64,000 bases of DNA from Roseomonas aeriglobus (GTDB lineage: Bacteria > Pseudomonadota > Alphaproteobacteria > Sphingomonadales > Sphingomonadaceae): the NCBI GenBank assembly GCA_016937575.1, contig JAFHKN010000002.1, forward strand, positions 2,870,001 to 2,934,000, in the 5' to 3' direction. Position numbers and translations under genes: made by a program. Below the pieces are notes generated by a model, which saw only the letters and a list, made by a program, of their open reading frames with translations, was not told where the DNA came from and ran no database searches. Positions 1 to 8,681 of the stretch are shown here, piece by piece (positions within the stretch are counted from its first letter, which is position 1; each line of letters starts with the position of its first letter).

Positions 1-1
1 C

Positions 2-1345
2 CTCGTGATTCGTATCTTGAGTCCGGCGGATTATGGTCTGTTCGCGATGACGCAGGTCATCCTGGTCCTGCTGAACATGCTGAACGGCTATGGACTAGCC
101 AGCGCCGTCATCCAGAAGGCCGAGATCGACGACCGCGCCGTCCGGCAGCTGTTCGGGATGCTCATCCTGCTCAATGCCGGCCTGGCGCTGGCGCAGTTTC
201 TCGCAGCACCGCTGGCCGCCGCCTATTTCCGTCACCCGCAAGTCGGCGAATTGCTGCGAGTGCAGGCCGCCTTGTACATGACGACGCCCTTCATCGCCCT
301 TCCCTATGCGCTGCTGTCGCGGCGGATGGAGTTCAAGCGGCAATCGGCGGTCAATCTGATGTCGGCCGTGCTCGGGGCGATCGCCGCCTTCGCCGGCGCG
401 GTCAGTGGCCTGGGCGTCTGGACCCTCGTCCTGGCGCCGGCGGTCATGTGGACGACGCGTGCCGCGGGCATGATGTGGGCGGCGCAGTGGTGGCGGATGC
501 CCAGCTTTGATTTTCGCGGCGCCGGCGGCATCGCGCGGTACGGCGGTCTGATGGCGGCCGGTCAGATGTTCTGGTTCGTCCAGAGCCAGGCCGACGTGTT
601 CATCGCGGGACGCACGCTGCCCGCCTATGAGTTGGGCATCTACACGACCAGCCTGTTTTTGGCGCAGATCTTCGTGTCGAAGTTCGTACCGCCGCTGAAC
701 GAAGTCGCTTTTTCCGCTTATGCGCGCATCCAGGACGATGGCGCGTCGATGGCGGCGGCGTTCCTCACGTCGGTCCGGACCATTTTCCTGGCAGCGATGC
801 CCTTCTACCTTGGTCTCGCGGTCGTCGCCGATCCGCTGGTATCGGTGGTCCTGGGCGAGAAGTGGCTGGACACCGGGCCGATCGTCGCGCTGCTCGCGCT
901 GGCGATGCCGTTCATGACGCTGCAAGTGCTGTTCGCGCCGGCCAGCGACGCCCGCGGGCATCCGGAGATCAGCGCGCGCAATTCAGCGACCGGCGCGGTG
1001 GTGCTGGGAATCGCCTTTTTGGTCGGAGCGCACTGGGGTGTCCGCGGCCTCGCGATCGCTTGGATCGCCGCCTATCCTCTGTATCTTGCGATCTGTGCGC
1101 GGCGGACGCTGCCGGTGATCGGCGTGCGCGCGCAAGCGGTCGCCGCCGCAGTCGTCGTGCCGGTGCTCGCGGCCATCGTGATGGCCGCAGCGGTATGGCT
1201 GCTCGATCGCGCGCTGCCGGTCCTGTCGCCGGCAGCGCGACTCGTCATCCTGATCCCGGCGGGTGGCCTGATCTATCTGGCCGTGTTGCTCGCGGTTGCG
1301 CGCGACATGATCCGCGAGACGATCGACCTCGTGCGCAACCGTTAA
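2..1345 (+). CDS. Oligosaccharide flippase (Wzx/polysaccharide transporter family), 5' truncated
   Basis: The reading frame is open to the left edge, so the N-terminus lies outside the window. The first visible residues (RILSPADYGLFAMTQ) match the conserved stretch after the first membrane helix of RfbX/Wzx-type flippases, so only about 25-40 residues are missing. The remaining 447 residues contain about a dozen hydrophobic segments. The family moves undecaprenyl-linked oligosaccharides across the inner membrane during capsule, exopolysaccharide or O-antigen synthesis. The substrate cannot be read from sequence; polysaccharide genes probably continue to the left. Confidence 0.85.
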   Translation, partial: LVIRILSPADYGLFAMTQVILVLLNMLNGYGLASAVIQKAEIDDRAVRQLFGMLILLNAGLALAQFLAAPLAAAYFRHPQVGELLRVQAALYMTTPFIALPYALLSRRMEFKRQSAVNLMSAVLGAIAAFAGAVSGLGVWTLVLAPAVMWTTRAAGMMWAAQWWRMPSFDFRGAGGIARYGGLMAAGQMFWFVQSQADVFIAGRTLPAYELGIYTTSLFLAQIFVSKFVPPLNEVAFSAYARIQDDGASMAAAFLTSVRTIFLAAMPFYLGLAVVADPLVSVVLGEKWLDTGPIVALLALAMPFMTLQVLFAPASDARGHPEISARNSATGAVVLGIAFLVGAHWGVRGLAIAWIAAYPLYLAICARRTLPVIGVRAQAVAAAVVVPVLAAIVMAAAVWLLDRALPVLSPAARLVILIPAGGLIYLAVLLAVARDMIRETIDLVRNR

Positions 1346-1351
1346 ACCGTA

Positions 1352-1777
1352 TCAGCTTCCGATATAGTCGCGCATGGCTGCGGCCTCGGCCTCGATCCGG
1401 TCGATGCGGTGTTTTACCAGGTCGCCGATCGAAACGATGCCGACCAAGGCGTCGCCATCGACCACCGGCAGGTGCCGGATGCGCCGATGGGTCATGACCG
1501 ACAGCGCGCCCAATACCGGCTCGCCGGGGGCAATCGTTTCGACAGGCGTCGTCATCACGGCGCGAACCGGTCGATCGAGCACGTCGGCGCCGTCGTTTGC
1601 GAGATACCGGATCACATCGCGTTCGGAAAAGACCCCGGCGACCGTACCACCCTCCATCACCGGAACCGCCCCGATCCGCTTGTCGGCAAGCAACCGTACC
1701 GCATCACCGACACTGGCATCCGCGTCGATCGTCGCCACATCGTGACCCTTGCCGCCCAGGATTACCGCGATCGTCAT
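1352..1777 (-). CDS. CBS domain-pair protein
   Basis: A 141-residue protein that is essentially two CBS motifs, at about residues 10-65 and 75-130, with signatures such as GVFSERDVIRYL and GIVSIGDLVKHRI. Stand-alone CBS pairs bind adenine nucleotides and act as energy or redox sensors for partner enzymes; the partner is unknown here. The ATG at 1777 was chosen because a GGAGAGG Shine-Dalgarno lies just upstream and the first CBS motif follows at once. It converges on the flippase with a gap of six bases. Confidence 0.85.
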   Translation of the reverse strand: MTIAVILGGKGHDVATIDADASVGDAVRLLADKRIGAVPVMEGGTVAGVFSERDVIRYLANDGADVLDRPVRAVMTTPVETIAPGEPVLGALSVMTHRRIRHLPVVDGDALVGIVSIGDLVKHRIDRIEAEAAAMRDYIGS

Positions 1778-1845
1778 CGCTTCCTCTCCGCTGCTGCTTT
1801 TCCTGCGTTGAGCATCGCGCAAAGCCGGTCCATTGCAAAGCCCCT

Positions 1846-2151
1846 ATGCCACGCCACGACCCGATCCCCCGCCCCGATCCGCTCGACGACCCGGCCTATG
1901 CCACGCATGTGTGGGGCCGCTTCAGACGGATCCTGCGGTGGATGACGCTCGTCTCGATTACCGCCGGCGCAGGCGCAGTCGCCATCCTGTGGCGATCGGT
2001 CGGGCCGCTGCCCATTCATATGGCCATCGCGACCTTTCTGGGCGTCACGTTGACCATCCTGATGGCCGCGCTACTGATGGGGCTGATCTTCCTGAGCTCG
2101 GGCAGCGGCCATGACGAAGCGGTCGAGCGGATCGACCCGGACGCCGGATAA
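1846..2151 (+). CDS. Small two-helix membrane protein, unknown function
   Basis: A 101-residue protein with a charged proline-rich start (MPRHDPIPRPD), two clear transmembrane segments (about residues 30-48 and 55-82) and an acidic C-terminal tail (HDEAVERIDPDAG). I recognise no catalytic motif. It runs divergently from the CBS gene. The composition is typical of conserved small inner-membrane proteins of sphingomonads, but no function can be assigned. The ATG at 1846 gives the only start that removes the non-membrane, arginine-rich upstream frame. Confidence 0.65.
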   Translation: MPRHDPIPRPDPLDDPAYATHVWGRFRRILRWMTLVSITAGAGAVAILWRSVGPLPIHMAIATFLGVTLTILMAALLMGLIFLSSGSGHDEAVERIDPDAG

Positions 2152-2241
2152 GAAAAAGGCCAGGATCGCGCGAGGCGATCCCAACCCTTGATCTCGCATG
2201 CGAAGCGTCCGGCTGCGCTGGCCGGTCTCGCTTCGCTCGAC

Positions 2242-3024
2242 TTATGCTGCGGGTGGAACCGCCTCGTCTTCGGTGCGCACCCGGCGCGGGCGACCACGAC
2301 GCGGACGCTCGGCAGGGGCTTCTTCCTCCGCTGCGACCGACGCGACCGGATCGGTCGAGATCGCCGGCGGCAGCAACGCAGCGTCGAAGCCGTTGCCCTG
2401 ATCGGCGTCCTGCGCCGCTTCGCGCCGCGGACGACGGGTGCGGCGGGGTTCGTCATTCGCGGGAATCGGCGCGGGACGCTCTTCCGATGCAGCCTCGCCG
2501 CCGTTCAGTTCGCGCGGCTGACGACGCGGGCGCGCTTCCCCCTGATCAGTGCCGGCGTCGCGGTCGCGGCGCGGACGCGCTTCGCGGTCACCGCGGGGCG
2601 CGCGATCGGCGCTGTCGCGGTTCTCGCGATAGTCGCGGCGCGGGCGCTCCTGACGCTCGCCGTCCTCGCCACCCTGCTGATATTGCGCCGGGCTGGCGAC
2701 TTCGCCTTCGAAGCCGAAATCCTCGCCCTCGTCGTCCATGTCCTCATCGCGCTGGCGACGGGCCTGGCCATTTTCCTCGGCGCGCGACCGCGTTTCGGCG
2801 AGCACGCGGAAATAATGGTCGGCGAACTGGAGATAATATTCGGTGTTGACCCGATCGCCCGCGCGTTGCGCATCGGCGGCGAGATTCTTGTATTTCTCGA
2901 GCAGCTGGGCGGCATTGCCGCGTGCACGATTGTCGATGCGATTGCCGTTATCCGGGCGACCGGGGTTACCCCCTTGACGCTGCCCGCCGCGGCCGCGACG
3001 GCGGCCGGCCTGACGATTGTTCAT
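2242..3024 (-). CDS. DUF4167 domain-containing protein
   Basis: A 260-residue, highly charged protein. It opens with MNNRQAGRRRGRGGQRQ, followed by a conserved helical block at about residues 35-80 (AAQLLEKYKNLAADAQ, NTEYYLQFADHYFRV) that defines DUF4167, common in alphaproteobacteria. The rest is a low-complexity Arg/Asp/Glu/Pro tail, probably disordered. The family's role is unknown; a nucleic-acid-binding role is a guess from the basic repeats. The ATG at 3024 starts the family-typical N-terminus. It lies downstream of prmC on the same strand after a 279-base gap. Confidence 0.85.
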   Translation of the reverse strand: MNNRQAGRRRGRGGQRQGGNPGRPDNGNRIDNRARGNAAQLLEKYKNLAADAQRAGDRVNTEYYLQFADHYFRVLAETRSRAEENGQARRQRDEDMDDEGEDFGFEGEVASPAQYQQGGEDGERQERPRRDYRENRDSADRAPRGDREARPRRDRDAGTDQGEARPRRQPRELNGGEAASEERPAPIPANDEPRRTRRPRREAAQDADQGNGFDAALLPPAISTDPVASVAAEEEAPAERPRRGRPRRVRTEDEAVPPAA

Positions 3025-3118
3025 CAAAGTGTTCGGTCCTGTCCTATACTGGCATCTGCATGCGCGCGCCTCAAAAACCGCTGCGCGCTGCGGATGCATG
3101 ACATCCCCCCGGATACCG

Positions 3119-3197
3119 AACCTCTTTCCCTGAAAAAGAGGTTAGGCCTCCCGCCAAGGCCACCGGACGTCAGCGGCTCTGTAGCTTGATGGAGCCG
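3119..3197. other. Two stem-loops in the prmC-DUF4167 gap
   Basis: The 279-base gap 3025-3303 holds a perfect 9-bp stem (AACCTCTTT at 3119-3127 with AAAGAGGTT at 3135-3143) and a 6-bp stem (CGGCTC 3174-3179 with GAGCCG 3192-3197). Neither is followed by a T-run on either strand, so they are not convincing terminators. They could fold in the DUF4167 leader. I found no tRNA or convincing reading frame here. Confidence 0.4.
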
Positions 3198-3303
3198 GCC
3201 CCAACCAATTCAACGATTTGGAAGTGGGTGCCTGCCCTGCCACTGGTCTTAGCGGTTAGGGCATCGCTCGCCAAGCATTATATTGTGCGGCAGCGCGTCG
3301 GCT

Positions 3304-4113
3304 TCAAGTGACGACCAGGCATCGCGCCCGCCCCGCGAGGTCGCGGGCAAGTGTGACGGTGAACTCCTGTTCAACGAACAGCGCAGCGACGCTGTCGGCC
3401 TGGGTCGCGCCGATCTCGATACAGGCGACGCCGCCGGGCGCGAGCTGCGGGCGGAGCACGGCGGCGATCCGGCGATAGTCGTCGAGGCCATCGGCACCGG
3501 CGAACAGCGCGGATGCGGGCTCCCATTGGGCGACGTCGCGCGGCAGAACTTCGTCGGCGCCGATGTATGGCGGATTGCAGAGGATCAGGTCGTGCGGGCC
3601 GCCGTGGCCCGTCCAGTCGCCGCGCAGGATCTGCGCGCGGTCGGTCAGGCTCAGCCGTTCGGCATTATCGCGGGCGATGGCGATGGCGGCATCGGAGGCG
3701 TCGATGCCGATGCCGGTCGCTTCGGGCCATTCCGCGAGCGCGGCGAGGAGCAGCGCGCCGGAACCGGTGCCGAGGTCGAGCACCGAGCGCGGGCCGGGCG
3801 TCCCGGCGAAACGATCGATCGCGGCCTCGATCAGCGTCTCGCTGTCGGGGCGCGGGATGAGGACACCGGGAGCGACATGGAGCGTGATCGTCCAGAAATC
3901 GCGGGTGCCGGTGATGTAGGCGACGGGTTCGTGGCGGAGGCGGCGGGCGACGAGGTCGGCAAACGCCGGCGGCATGGGGTCGTCGAGGTGACGCAGGATC
4001 AGCGCGTCGCGCGAGGTGCCCAGCGCATGGGCCATCAGCAACTCGGAGTCGAGGCGCGGGGTTTCGGAGACGTCGGCGAGCTGGGTCGTTGCGGCGCGGA
4101 GGGCGTCCCGCAC
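3304..4113 (-). CDS. prmC: Peptide chain release factor N5-glutamine methyltransferase
   Basis: Methylates the GGQ glutamine of release factors, using S-adenosylmethionine. The 269-residue frame has the PrmC N-terminal helical domain (SETPRLDSELLMAHALG), the SAM-binding loop VLDLGTGSGAL and the catalytic NPPY motif (LILCNPPYIGADE). It directly follows its substrate gene prfA. The GTG at 4113 was chosen because the next residues align with the usual family start and a GGGGAGAGGG Shine-Dalgarno sits 7 bases upstream. That Shine-Dalgarno belongs to an inserted palindromic repeat. The frame is also open upstream to an ATG at 4245 overlapping the prfA stop, so a 44-residue longer form is possible. 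Confidence 0.92.
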   Translation of the reverse strand: MRDALRAATTQLADVSETPRLDSELLMAHALGTSRDALILRHLDDPMPPAFADLVARRLRHEPVAYITGTRDFWTITLHVAPGVLIPRPDSETLIEAAIDRFAGTPGPRSVLDLGTGSGALLLAALAEWPEATGIGIDASDAAIAIARDNAERLSLTDRAQILRGDWTGHGGPHDLILCNPPYIGADEVLPRDVAQWEPASALFAGADGLDDYRRIAAVLRPQLAPGGVACIEIGATQADSVAALFVEQEFTVTLARDLAGRARCLVVT

Positions 4114-4118
4114 GCGAT

Positions 4119-4229
4119 AGCCCTCTCCCCCTTGGGGGAGAGGGTTGGGAGAGGGGCGATGCAGCGAGGACAGTTCTCGGTGAGACACCTCCCCCTCTCC
4201 CAACCCTCTCCCCTGAAGGTGAGAGGGCT
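4119..4229. repeat. Palindromic intergenic repeat, family 1, copy A
   Basis: A 111-bp element with two stem-loop arms: AGCCCTCTCCCCCTTGGGGG and its continuation on the left, CCCCTCTCCCAACCCTCTCC followed by CCTGAAGGTGAGAGGGCT on the right, mutually complementary. The same element recurs at 38853-38964. It is 37 codons long and keeps the prmC frame open. Confidence 0.85.
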
Positions 4230-4237
4230 TTATCGGG

Positions 4238-5311
4238 TCATTCATTGATGGACGCCAACCGCTCGGCTTCGTCCTCGGCCAACAGCGCGTCGATCAGCTC
4301 GTCCATCTCGCCCATCAGGATTTCGGGCAGCCGGTGCAGCGTCAGGTTGATGCGGTGGTCGGTCACGCGCCCCTGCGGGAAATTATACGTCCGGATCCGC
4401 TCCGACCGGTCGCCGGAGCCCACCATCGACTTGCGCGCGCCGGCGCGCTCCGACGCCAGCCGCTCGCGCTCCGCCTCGTACAGCCGTGTGCGCAGCACCT
4501 TCAGCGCCTTGGCCTTGTTCTTGTGCTGGCTGCGTTCGTCCTGCTGGATGACGACGAGGCCGGTCGGCAAGTGGGTGATGCGGATCGCGGAGTCGGTCGT
4601 GTTGACGTGCTGCCCGCCCGCGCCGGACGCGCGATAAATATCGATCTTCAGGTCCTTGTCCTGAATGTCGACGTCGACCTCCTCGGCCTCCGGGAGCACC
4701 GCGACGGTTGCAGCGGAAGTGTGGATACGCCCGCCGCTTTCGGTCACCGGCACGCGCTGCACGCGGTGGACGCCGCTTTCAAACTTCAGCTTGGCGAAGA
4801 CGCCTTTGCCGACGACAGAGGCGACCACTTCCTTGTAGCCGCCGGCATCGCTGTCGGAGAAGGAGATCAGCTCGACCTTCCACCCCTGGCGGTCGGCATA
4901 GCGCTGGTACATGCGCAGCAGGTCGCCCGCGAACAGCGCGGCCTCGTCGCCGCCAGTGCCCGCGCGGATTTCGAGCATCGCGGCACGCTCGTCCGCCACG
5001 TCGCGCGGCAGCAGCGCGAGCGCAAGCGCGCGATCGGCGGCTTCCAGCGCGCGCTCGTTATCGTGCAGTTCCTCGATCGCCATCGCGCGCAGCTCGGCAT
5101 CGCCGTCCTGCGACATATAGGTCAGGCTCTCGGCCTCCTGCCGCAAGCGGCGCACTTCGGCGGCGGCCAGCGCGACCGGCTCGATCTCGGCATATTCCTT
5201 CGACACCGCGACGAAGCGGTCGCCCGGCAGATCGCCGGTCGCCATCAACGCCTGCAGTTCGTCACGCCGCGCCTCGATCTGGCGGATGCGGTCGGCGGGG
5301 ATGCGGGTCAT
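4238..5311 (-). CDS. prfA: Peptide chain release factor 1
   Basis: Class I release factor recognising UAA and UAG stop codons and triggering peptide release on the ribosome. Its 357 residues are the family's normal length. The GGQ catalytic loop is clear ([14 protein letters not shown]), with the family continuation [21 protein letters not shown]. It is followed by its modifying enzyme prmC; the prfA stop sits inside an ATGAATGA sequence that would once have coupled the two genes. The ATG at 5311 begins [19 protein letters not shown], as expected. Confidence 0.97.
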   Translation of the reverse strand: MTRIPADRIRQIEARRDELQALMATGDLPGDRFVAVSKEYAEIEPVALAAAEVRRLRQEAESLTYMSQDGDAELRAMAIEELHDNERALEAADRALALALLPRDVADERAAMLEIRAGTGGDEAALFAGDLLRMYQRYADRQGWKVELISFSDSDAGGYKEVVASVVGKGVFAKLKFESGVHRVQRVPVTESGGRIHTSAATVAVLPEAEEVDVDIQDKDLKIDIYRASGAGGQHVNTTDSAIRITHLPTGLVVIQQDERSQHKNKAKALKVLRTRLYEAERERLASERAGARKSMVGSGDRSERIRTYNFPQGRVTDHRINLTLHRLPEILMGEMDELIDALLAEDEAERLASINE

Positions 5312-5330
5312 ATCTGCTCCCCGGCCGGCA

Positions 5331-5393
5331 CCCCGGCGGAGGCCGGGGCCCAGCTACGGGCTGCTTGCACCTGGGCCCCGGCCTTCGCCGGGG
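5331..5393. repeat. Palindromic intergenic repeat, family 2, copy A
   Basis: An inverted repeat between hisS and prfA. The left arm CCCCGGCGGAGGCCGGGG plus CCCAG (5331-5353) pairs with CTGGGCCCCGGCCTTCGCCGGGG (5371-5393) with one mismatch, around an 17-base loop. A related element lies at 35519-35604. Confidence 0.85.
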
Positions 5394-5405
5394 AACGGAC
5401 TGGTG

Positions 5406-6617
5406 TCACCCCAACGCCTCCAGACCACGCGCGACCGACCCACGCAAGACCCGCGAGCGCGGCGCACCGCCGGCAAACGTCAGCGTCTCGGCCGGATCCA
5501 GCTTCACCGCCTTGTCGTACCGCTTCTTGGGCGATCCGGTCGCGACGATATCAGCGGACAGTCCGCTCTTCCGCAGTTGAGAAAGCGCCGACAGCGCCTG
5601 CGCATAATCGGCATCGTCCTCGACGACCACGATCACGTCCGGCCCCGTCTTCACCGGCTCGTCCAACAACATCGCCAGCCGCTCGATCCCCGCGGCCCAG
5701 CCGACGCCCGGTGTCGGTTGTCCGCCCAGGCTCTCGACCAGCCCGTCATAGCGCCCGCCGGCCAGCACCGTTCCCTGCGCGCCCAGCCGGTCGGTCACGA
5801 ACTCGAACGCCGTGTGGCGATAGTAATCGAGCCCACGCACCAGCCGGTCGTTGCGCGTCCACTTCACTCCCGCCGCATCGAGGCCCGACGTGACCGCCGC
5901 GAAGAAGTCGCTCGCCTCCGCGGTCAAAAACTCATCGATCCCCGGCGCCGAATCCGCGATCGGCCGGTCGCGCGGGTCCTTCGAATCGAGGATGCGCATC
6001 GGGTTCTTGTCGAGCCGGACCAGGCTGTCCTCGCTCAATACGTCGCGGGCGCCCGCGAAATGCTCGACCAGCGCCGCGCGCCACGCGTCGCGCGTGGGGG
6101 CATCGCCCAGCGTGTTGAGCTGGAGCGTCACGCCCCCGGCAATGCCCAGTTCGCTCAGCAGTTGGTCCGCCAGCGCCAGCAGTTCGACGTCCGCCGCCGG
6201 CTCCGCCGCGCCCAGGATTTCGGCGTCGATCTGGTGGAACTGGCGATACCGCCCCTTCTGCGGGCGTTCGTAGCGGAATACGGGGCCGTGCGTCGCGACC
6301 TTGATCGGCGCATGCTGCTGCCAGCCGTTGCCGATATAGGCCCGCGCGATGCCGGCAGTGAATTCCGGGCGCAGCGTCAGCGAATCGCCGCCGCGGTCGG
6401 GGAAGGTGTACATTTCCTTAGATACGACGTCGGTCGTCTCGCCGATCGAGCGGGCGAAGACCTGGGTATCCTCGAACACCGGCAATTCGACGCGGCCGAA
6501 GCAATAGAGTTTGCGGATACGATCGAACGCCTCGACCACGCGGGCGAAGCGGCGTTCCTCGTCGAACGCGATGTCCTGCGTGCCGCGCACGCGCTGCGGA
6601 GTCTGGATGCGGGCCAT
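5406..6617 (-). CDS. hisS: Histidyl-tRNA synthetase
   Basis: Class II aminoacyl-tRNA synthetase that charges tRNA-His. The 403 residues carry motif 1-like [20 protein letters not shown], motif 2 ([21 protein letters not shown]), the histidine A motifs ([13 protein letters not shown]) and motif 3 ([14 protein letters not shown]), followed by a C-terminal anticodon-binding domain ([16 protein letters not shown]). The length suits the shorter alphaproteobacterial form. It is followed by prfA and prmC on the same strand, with a palindromic repeat in the 94-base gap. Confidence 0.97.
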   Translation of the reverse strand: MARIQTPQRVRGTQDIAFDEERRFARVVEAFDRIRKLYCFGRVELPVFEDTQVFARSIGETTDVVSKEMYTFPDRGGDSLTLRPEFTAGIARAYIGNGWQQHAPIKVATHGPVFRYERPQKGRYRQFHQIDAEILGAAEPAADVELLALADQLLSELGIAGGVTLQLNTLGDAPTRDAWRAALVEHFAGARDVLSEDSLVRLDKNPMRILDSKDPRDRPIADSAPGIDEFLTAEASDFFAAVTSGLDAAGVKWTRNDRLVRGLDYYRHTAFEFVTDRLGAQGTVLAGGRYDGLVESLGGQPTPGVGWAAGIERLAMLLDEPVKTGPDVIVVVEDDADYAQALSALSQLRKSGLSADIVATGSPKKRYDKAVKLDPAETLTFAGGAPRSRVLRGSVARGLEALG

Positions 6618-6657
6618 AAGCGCCGCGCCTTATGTCAGCCCGTCCGCAAACGCTACC

Positions 6658-7341
6658 CTATCCCGCCGCACCCAGCCGATAGCCGACACCGCGGACGGTC
6701 TGAAGCAAGGGCCTGGCGAACCCGTCGTCGACCTTGCGACGCAGGCGGCTCAGATGAACGTCGATGACGTTGGTGCCGGGATCGAAGTGGTAATCCCACA
6801 CCGCCTCCAGCAGCATCGTGCGCGTCACGACCTGATCGGCGTGACGTAGCAGGAATTCGAGCAGGCGGAATTCGCGCGGTTGCAGATCGATCGTCTGTCC
6901 TGCACGGCGGACGCGACGGGCGAGCAGGTCCATTTCCAGATCGTCGTAGCCAAGCTGCGTCTGCGGTGCGTTCGTCGCGGCACTCCCGCGCCGGATGAGC
7001 AGTGCGATCCGCGCGGCAAGTTCGGCGAAAGCGAACGGCTTGGTCAGATAATCGTCCGCGCCCTTGGTCAATCCGGCGATACGGTCCTCCGGCGCGCCGA
7101 GTGCGGAAAGCACGATGACCGGCGTCTCGATTCCCGCGCCACGCATGCCGGCCAGCACCGCCATGCCGTCGATCCCGGGCAACATCCGGTCGAGCACGAT
7201 ACAGTCGTAGGTGCCGTCCGTCGCCAGGAACAACCCGTCGCGCCCCGTGGCGGCGCGGTCGACGGTATAACCCGCCTCCGCCAACCCCTTGGTCACGAAG
7301 GCGGCCATCGCGTCGTCATCCTCGATCACCAGGATCTTCAT
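6658..7341 (-). CDS. OmpR/PhoB-family response regulator, orphan
   Basis: A 227-residue two-component regulator. The receiver domain (residues 1-115) has the acidic pair in VIEDDD, the phospho-acceptor Asp51 (IVLDRMLPGIDG) and the conserved Lys in LTKPFAFAELAAR. The C-terminal winged helix (about 130-225) shows RREFRLLEFLLRHADQVVTR and the closing LQTVRGVGYRLG. No histidine kinase gene is adjacent. It is divergent from the acvB-DUF2147-mprF cluster with a gap of about 117 bases, so it is a candidate regulator of that cluster; this is inference from position only. Confidence 0.9.
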   Translation of the reverse strand: MKILVIEDDDAMAAFVTKGLAEAGYTVDRAATGRDGLFLATDGTYDCIVLDRMLPGIDGMAVLAGMRGAGIETPVIVLSALGAPEDRIAGLTKGADDYLTKPFAFAELAARIALLIRRGSAATNAPQTQLGYDDLEMDLLARRVRRAGQTIDLQPREFRLLEFLLRHADQVVTRTMLLEAVWDYHFDPGTNVIDVHLSRLRRKVDDGFARPLLQTVRGVGYRLGAAG

Positions 7342-7458
7342 CGTCCATTCCTTGTCTAGCGCCCGACCCTCATAGCTCGTTGCGGGTCGGAAAGAACATT
7401 ACGGATCGGTCATGTCCCGGTCAGCGCCCTGCAGCCCGGCGTGCGCCACACACACATC

Positions 7459-8226
7459 ATGAGAAAGACGATCCGCCATCGTCTGCGTCGCACGATGCTG
7501 GTGCTGTTGGCCGCGGCCGGCATGGTCGGATATGTCTGGCATCTCGGCTATTTCGGCGGGCCGCTCTACACCTTGGTTCGCGCCGACGCGCCCGCACCGC
7601 CTGCGCGGCGTGGGCTGGTCGGCGTACTGCTGTCGGGCGACATGGGCTTCAACACCGGCATGGGACCGCGGATCGCGGCGCATCTGGCGGCCGAGGGCCT
7701 GCCTGTCCTCGGCGTCAACTCCCTGACCTATTTCGCGCGGCGCCGCACGCCTGAGCAGGCCGCCGCGCTCGTCGAACAGGCCGTTGCCCGCGCCGCCGCG
7801 CTGCCGGGCGCGACGCGGGTGGTGCTGATCGGCCAGTCGTTCGGCGCGAATGTCGCGCTGGTCGGCGTGCCCAAGCTGCCGGCCGCGCTCCGGGCGAAGC
7901 TCGCCGCAGTCGAACTGGTCGTGCCGGCCGATACCATGGCGTTCCAAGCGACACCGGGCGGCATCATCGATCTGGGCCATGACGGCCCCGCCCTTCCCTA
8001 CGCACGGGCGCTGATCGATCTGCCGGTGCTGTGCATTCACGGTTCGGAGGAGGTCGATAGCCTGTGTCCGGTCTGGCGCGCCGCCAATGTCCGGTCGGTG
8101 GCGCTGCCGGGCGGGCATTTCCTCGGCAACGACGCCGCAGCGGTCGCCCGCGCGCTGCTGGCGGGTCCGATCATTACCGAAAGTTCAGGCACCGGCCAAC
8201 GCACCGCAACGTCGCACCGACCATAG
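7459..8226 (+). CDS. AcvB/VirJ-family lysyl-phosphatidylglycerol hydrolase
   Basis: A 255-residue protein with an N-terminal signal anchor (about residues 13-33) and an alpha/beta-hydrolase fold: nucleophile Ser127 in IGQSFGAN, a late His in PGGHFLGND. It matches the VirJ/AcvB C-terminal domain, whose Agrobacterium and Rhizobium members are periplasmic and hydrolyse lysyl-phosphatidylglycerol. The mprF synthase lies two genes downstream, which supports this assignment. The start is uncertain: ATG 7459 or GTG 7441, neither with a good Shine-Dalgarno. Confidence 0.8.
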   Translation: MRKTIRHRLRRTMLVLLAAAGMVGYVWHLGYFGGPLYTLVRADAPAPPARRGLVGVLLSGDMGFNTGMGPRIAAHLAAEGLPVLGVNSLTYFARRRTPEQAAALVEQAVARAAALPGATRVVLIGQSFGANVALVGVPKLPAALRAKLAAVELVVPADTMAFQATPGGIIDLGHDGPALPYARALIDLPVLCIHGSEEVDSLCPVWRAANVRSVALPGGHFLGNDAAAVARALLAGPIITESSGTGQRTATSHRP

Positions 8227-8258
8227 CCGGGCGGCGACGGACCAAGGGACGGACGGGC

Positions 8259-8681
8259 ATGGGGACGCTGAGAGAGATCGGACTGGCGGCGGCAGCGATG
8301 CTGGCGAGCATACCGGCCGGCGCCACGCCGACCTCTCCCGCAGGCTTATGGATGAGCCCGCACAAAAGCGTGGTGGTTGAGACCGGGGCGTGCGGCGACA
8401 AGCTTTGTGGCCGGATCGTCTGGGCGAACGGCGAGGCGCAGGGCGACGCGCGCGACGCCGGCGTCGAGCATCTCGTCGGCACGGTCCTTCTTCAGGATTA
8501 TCGCCCCACCGGCGACGGCCGTTGGAAAGGCACGGTCTTCGTCCCCGACATGGCGCACAGCTTCGCCTCGGAGATCGACACCGTCTCCCCGGAGGTGCTG
8601 CGCGTGAAGGGCTGCATCCTGGGCGGGCTGTTGTGCAAGTCGCAGCTATGGACGCGGATTGCGTCGGTCCCGCGTGACTAG
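8259..8681 (+). CDS. DUF2147 secreted protein
   Basis: A 140-residue exported protein with a signal peptide cut near SIPAGA-TP. The mature part has the DUF2147 pattern: PAGLWMSPHKSVVVETGAC early, LCGRIVW, then DYRPTGDGRWKGTVFVPD and a C-terminal GCILGGLLCKSQLW with paired cysteines. Members are small beta-rich periplasmic proteins often called lipocalin-like; the function is unknown. It sits between acvB and mprF and overlaps mprF by 8 bases, suggesting one transcript and a possible role in envelope lipid handling. Confidence 0.8.
   Translation: MGTLREIGLAAAAMLASIPAGATPTSPAGLWMSPHKSVVVETGACGDKLCGRIVWANGEAQGDARDAGVEHLVGTVLLQDYRPTGDGRWKGTVFVPDMAHSFASEIDTVSPEVLRVKGCILGGLLCKSQLWTRIASVPRD

Noticed and set aside
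3150..3303. Searched for a tRNA or small RNA gene in the gap after prmC
   Set aside because: No cloverleaf, no T-loop consensus and no known RNA core seen.
4119..4229. Direct and inverted repeats considered as a CRISPR array
   Set aside because: The arms are self-complementary and not regularly spaced; no cas genes are near.
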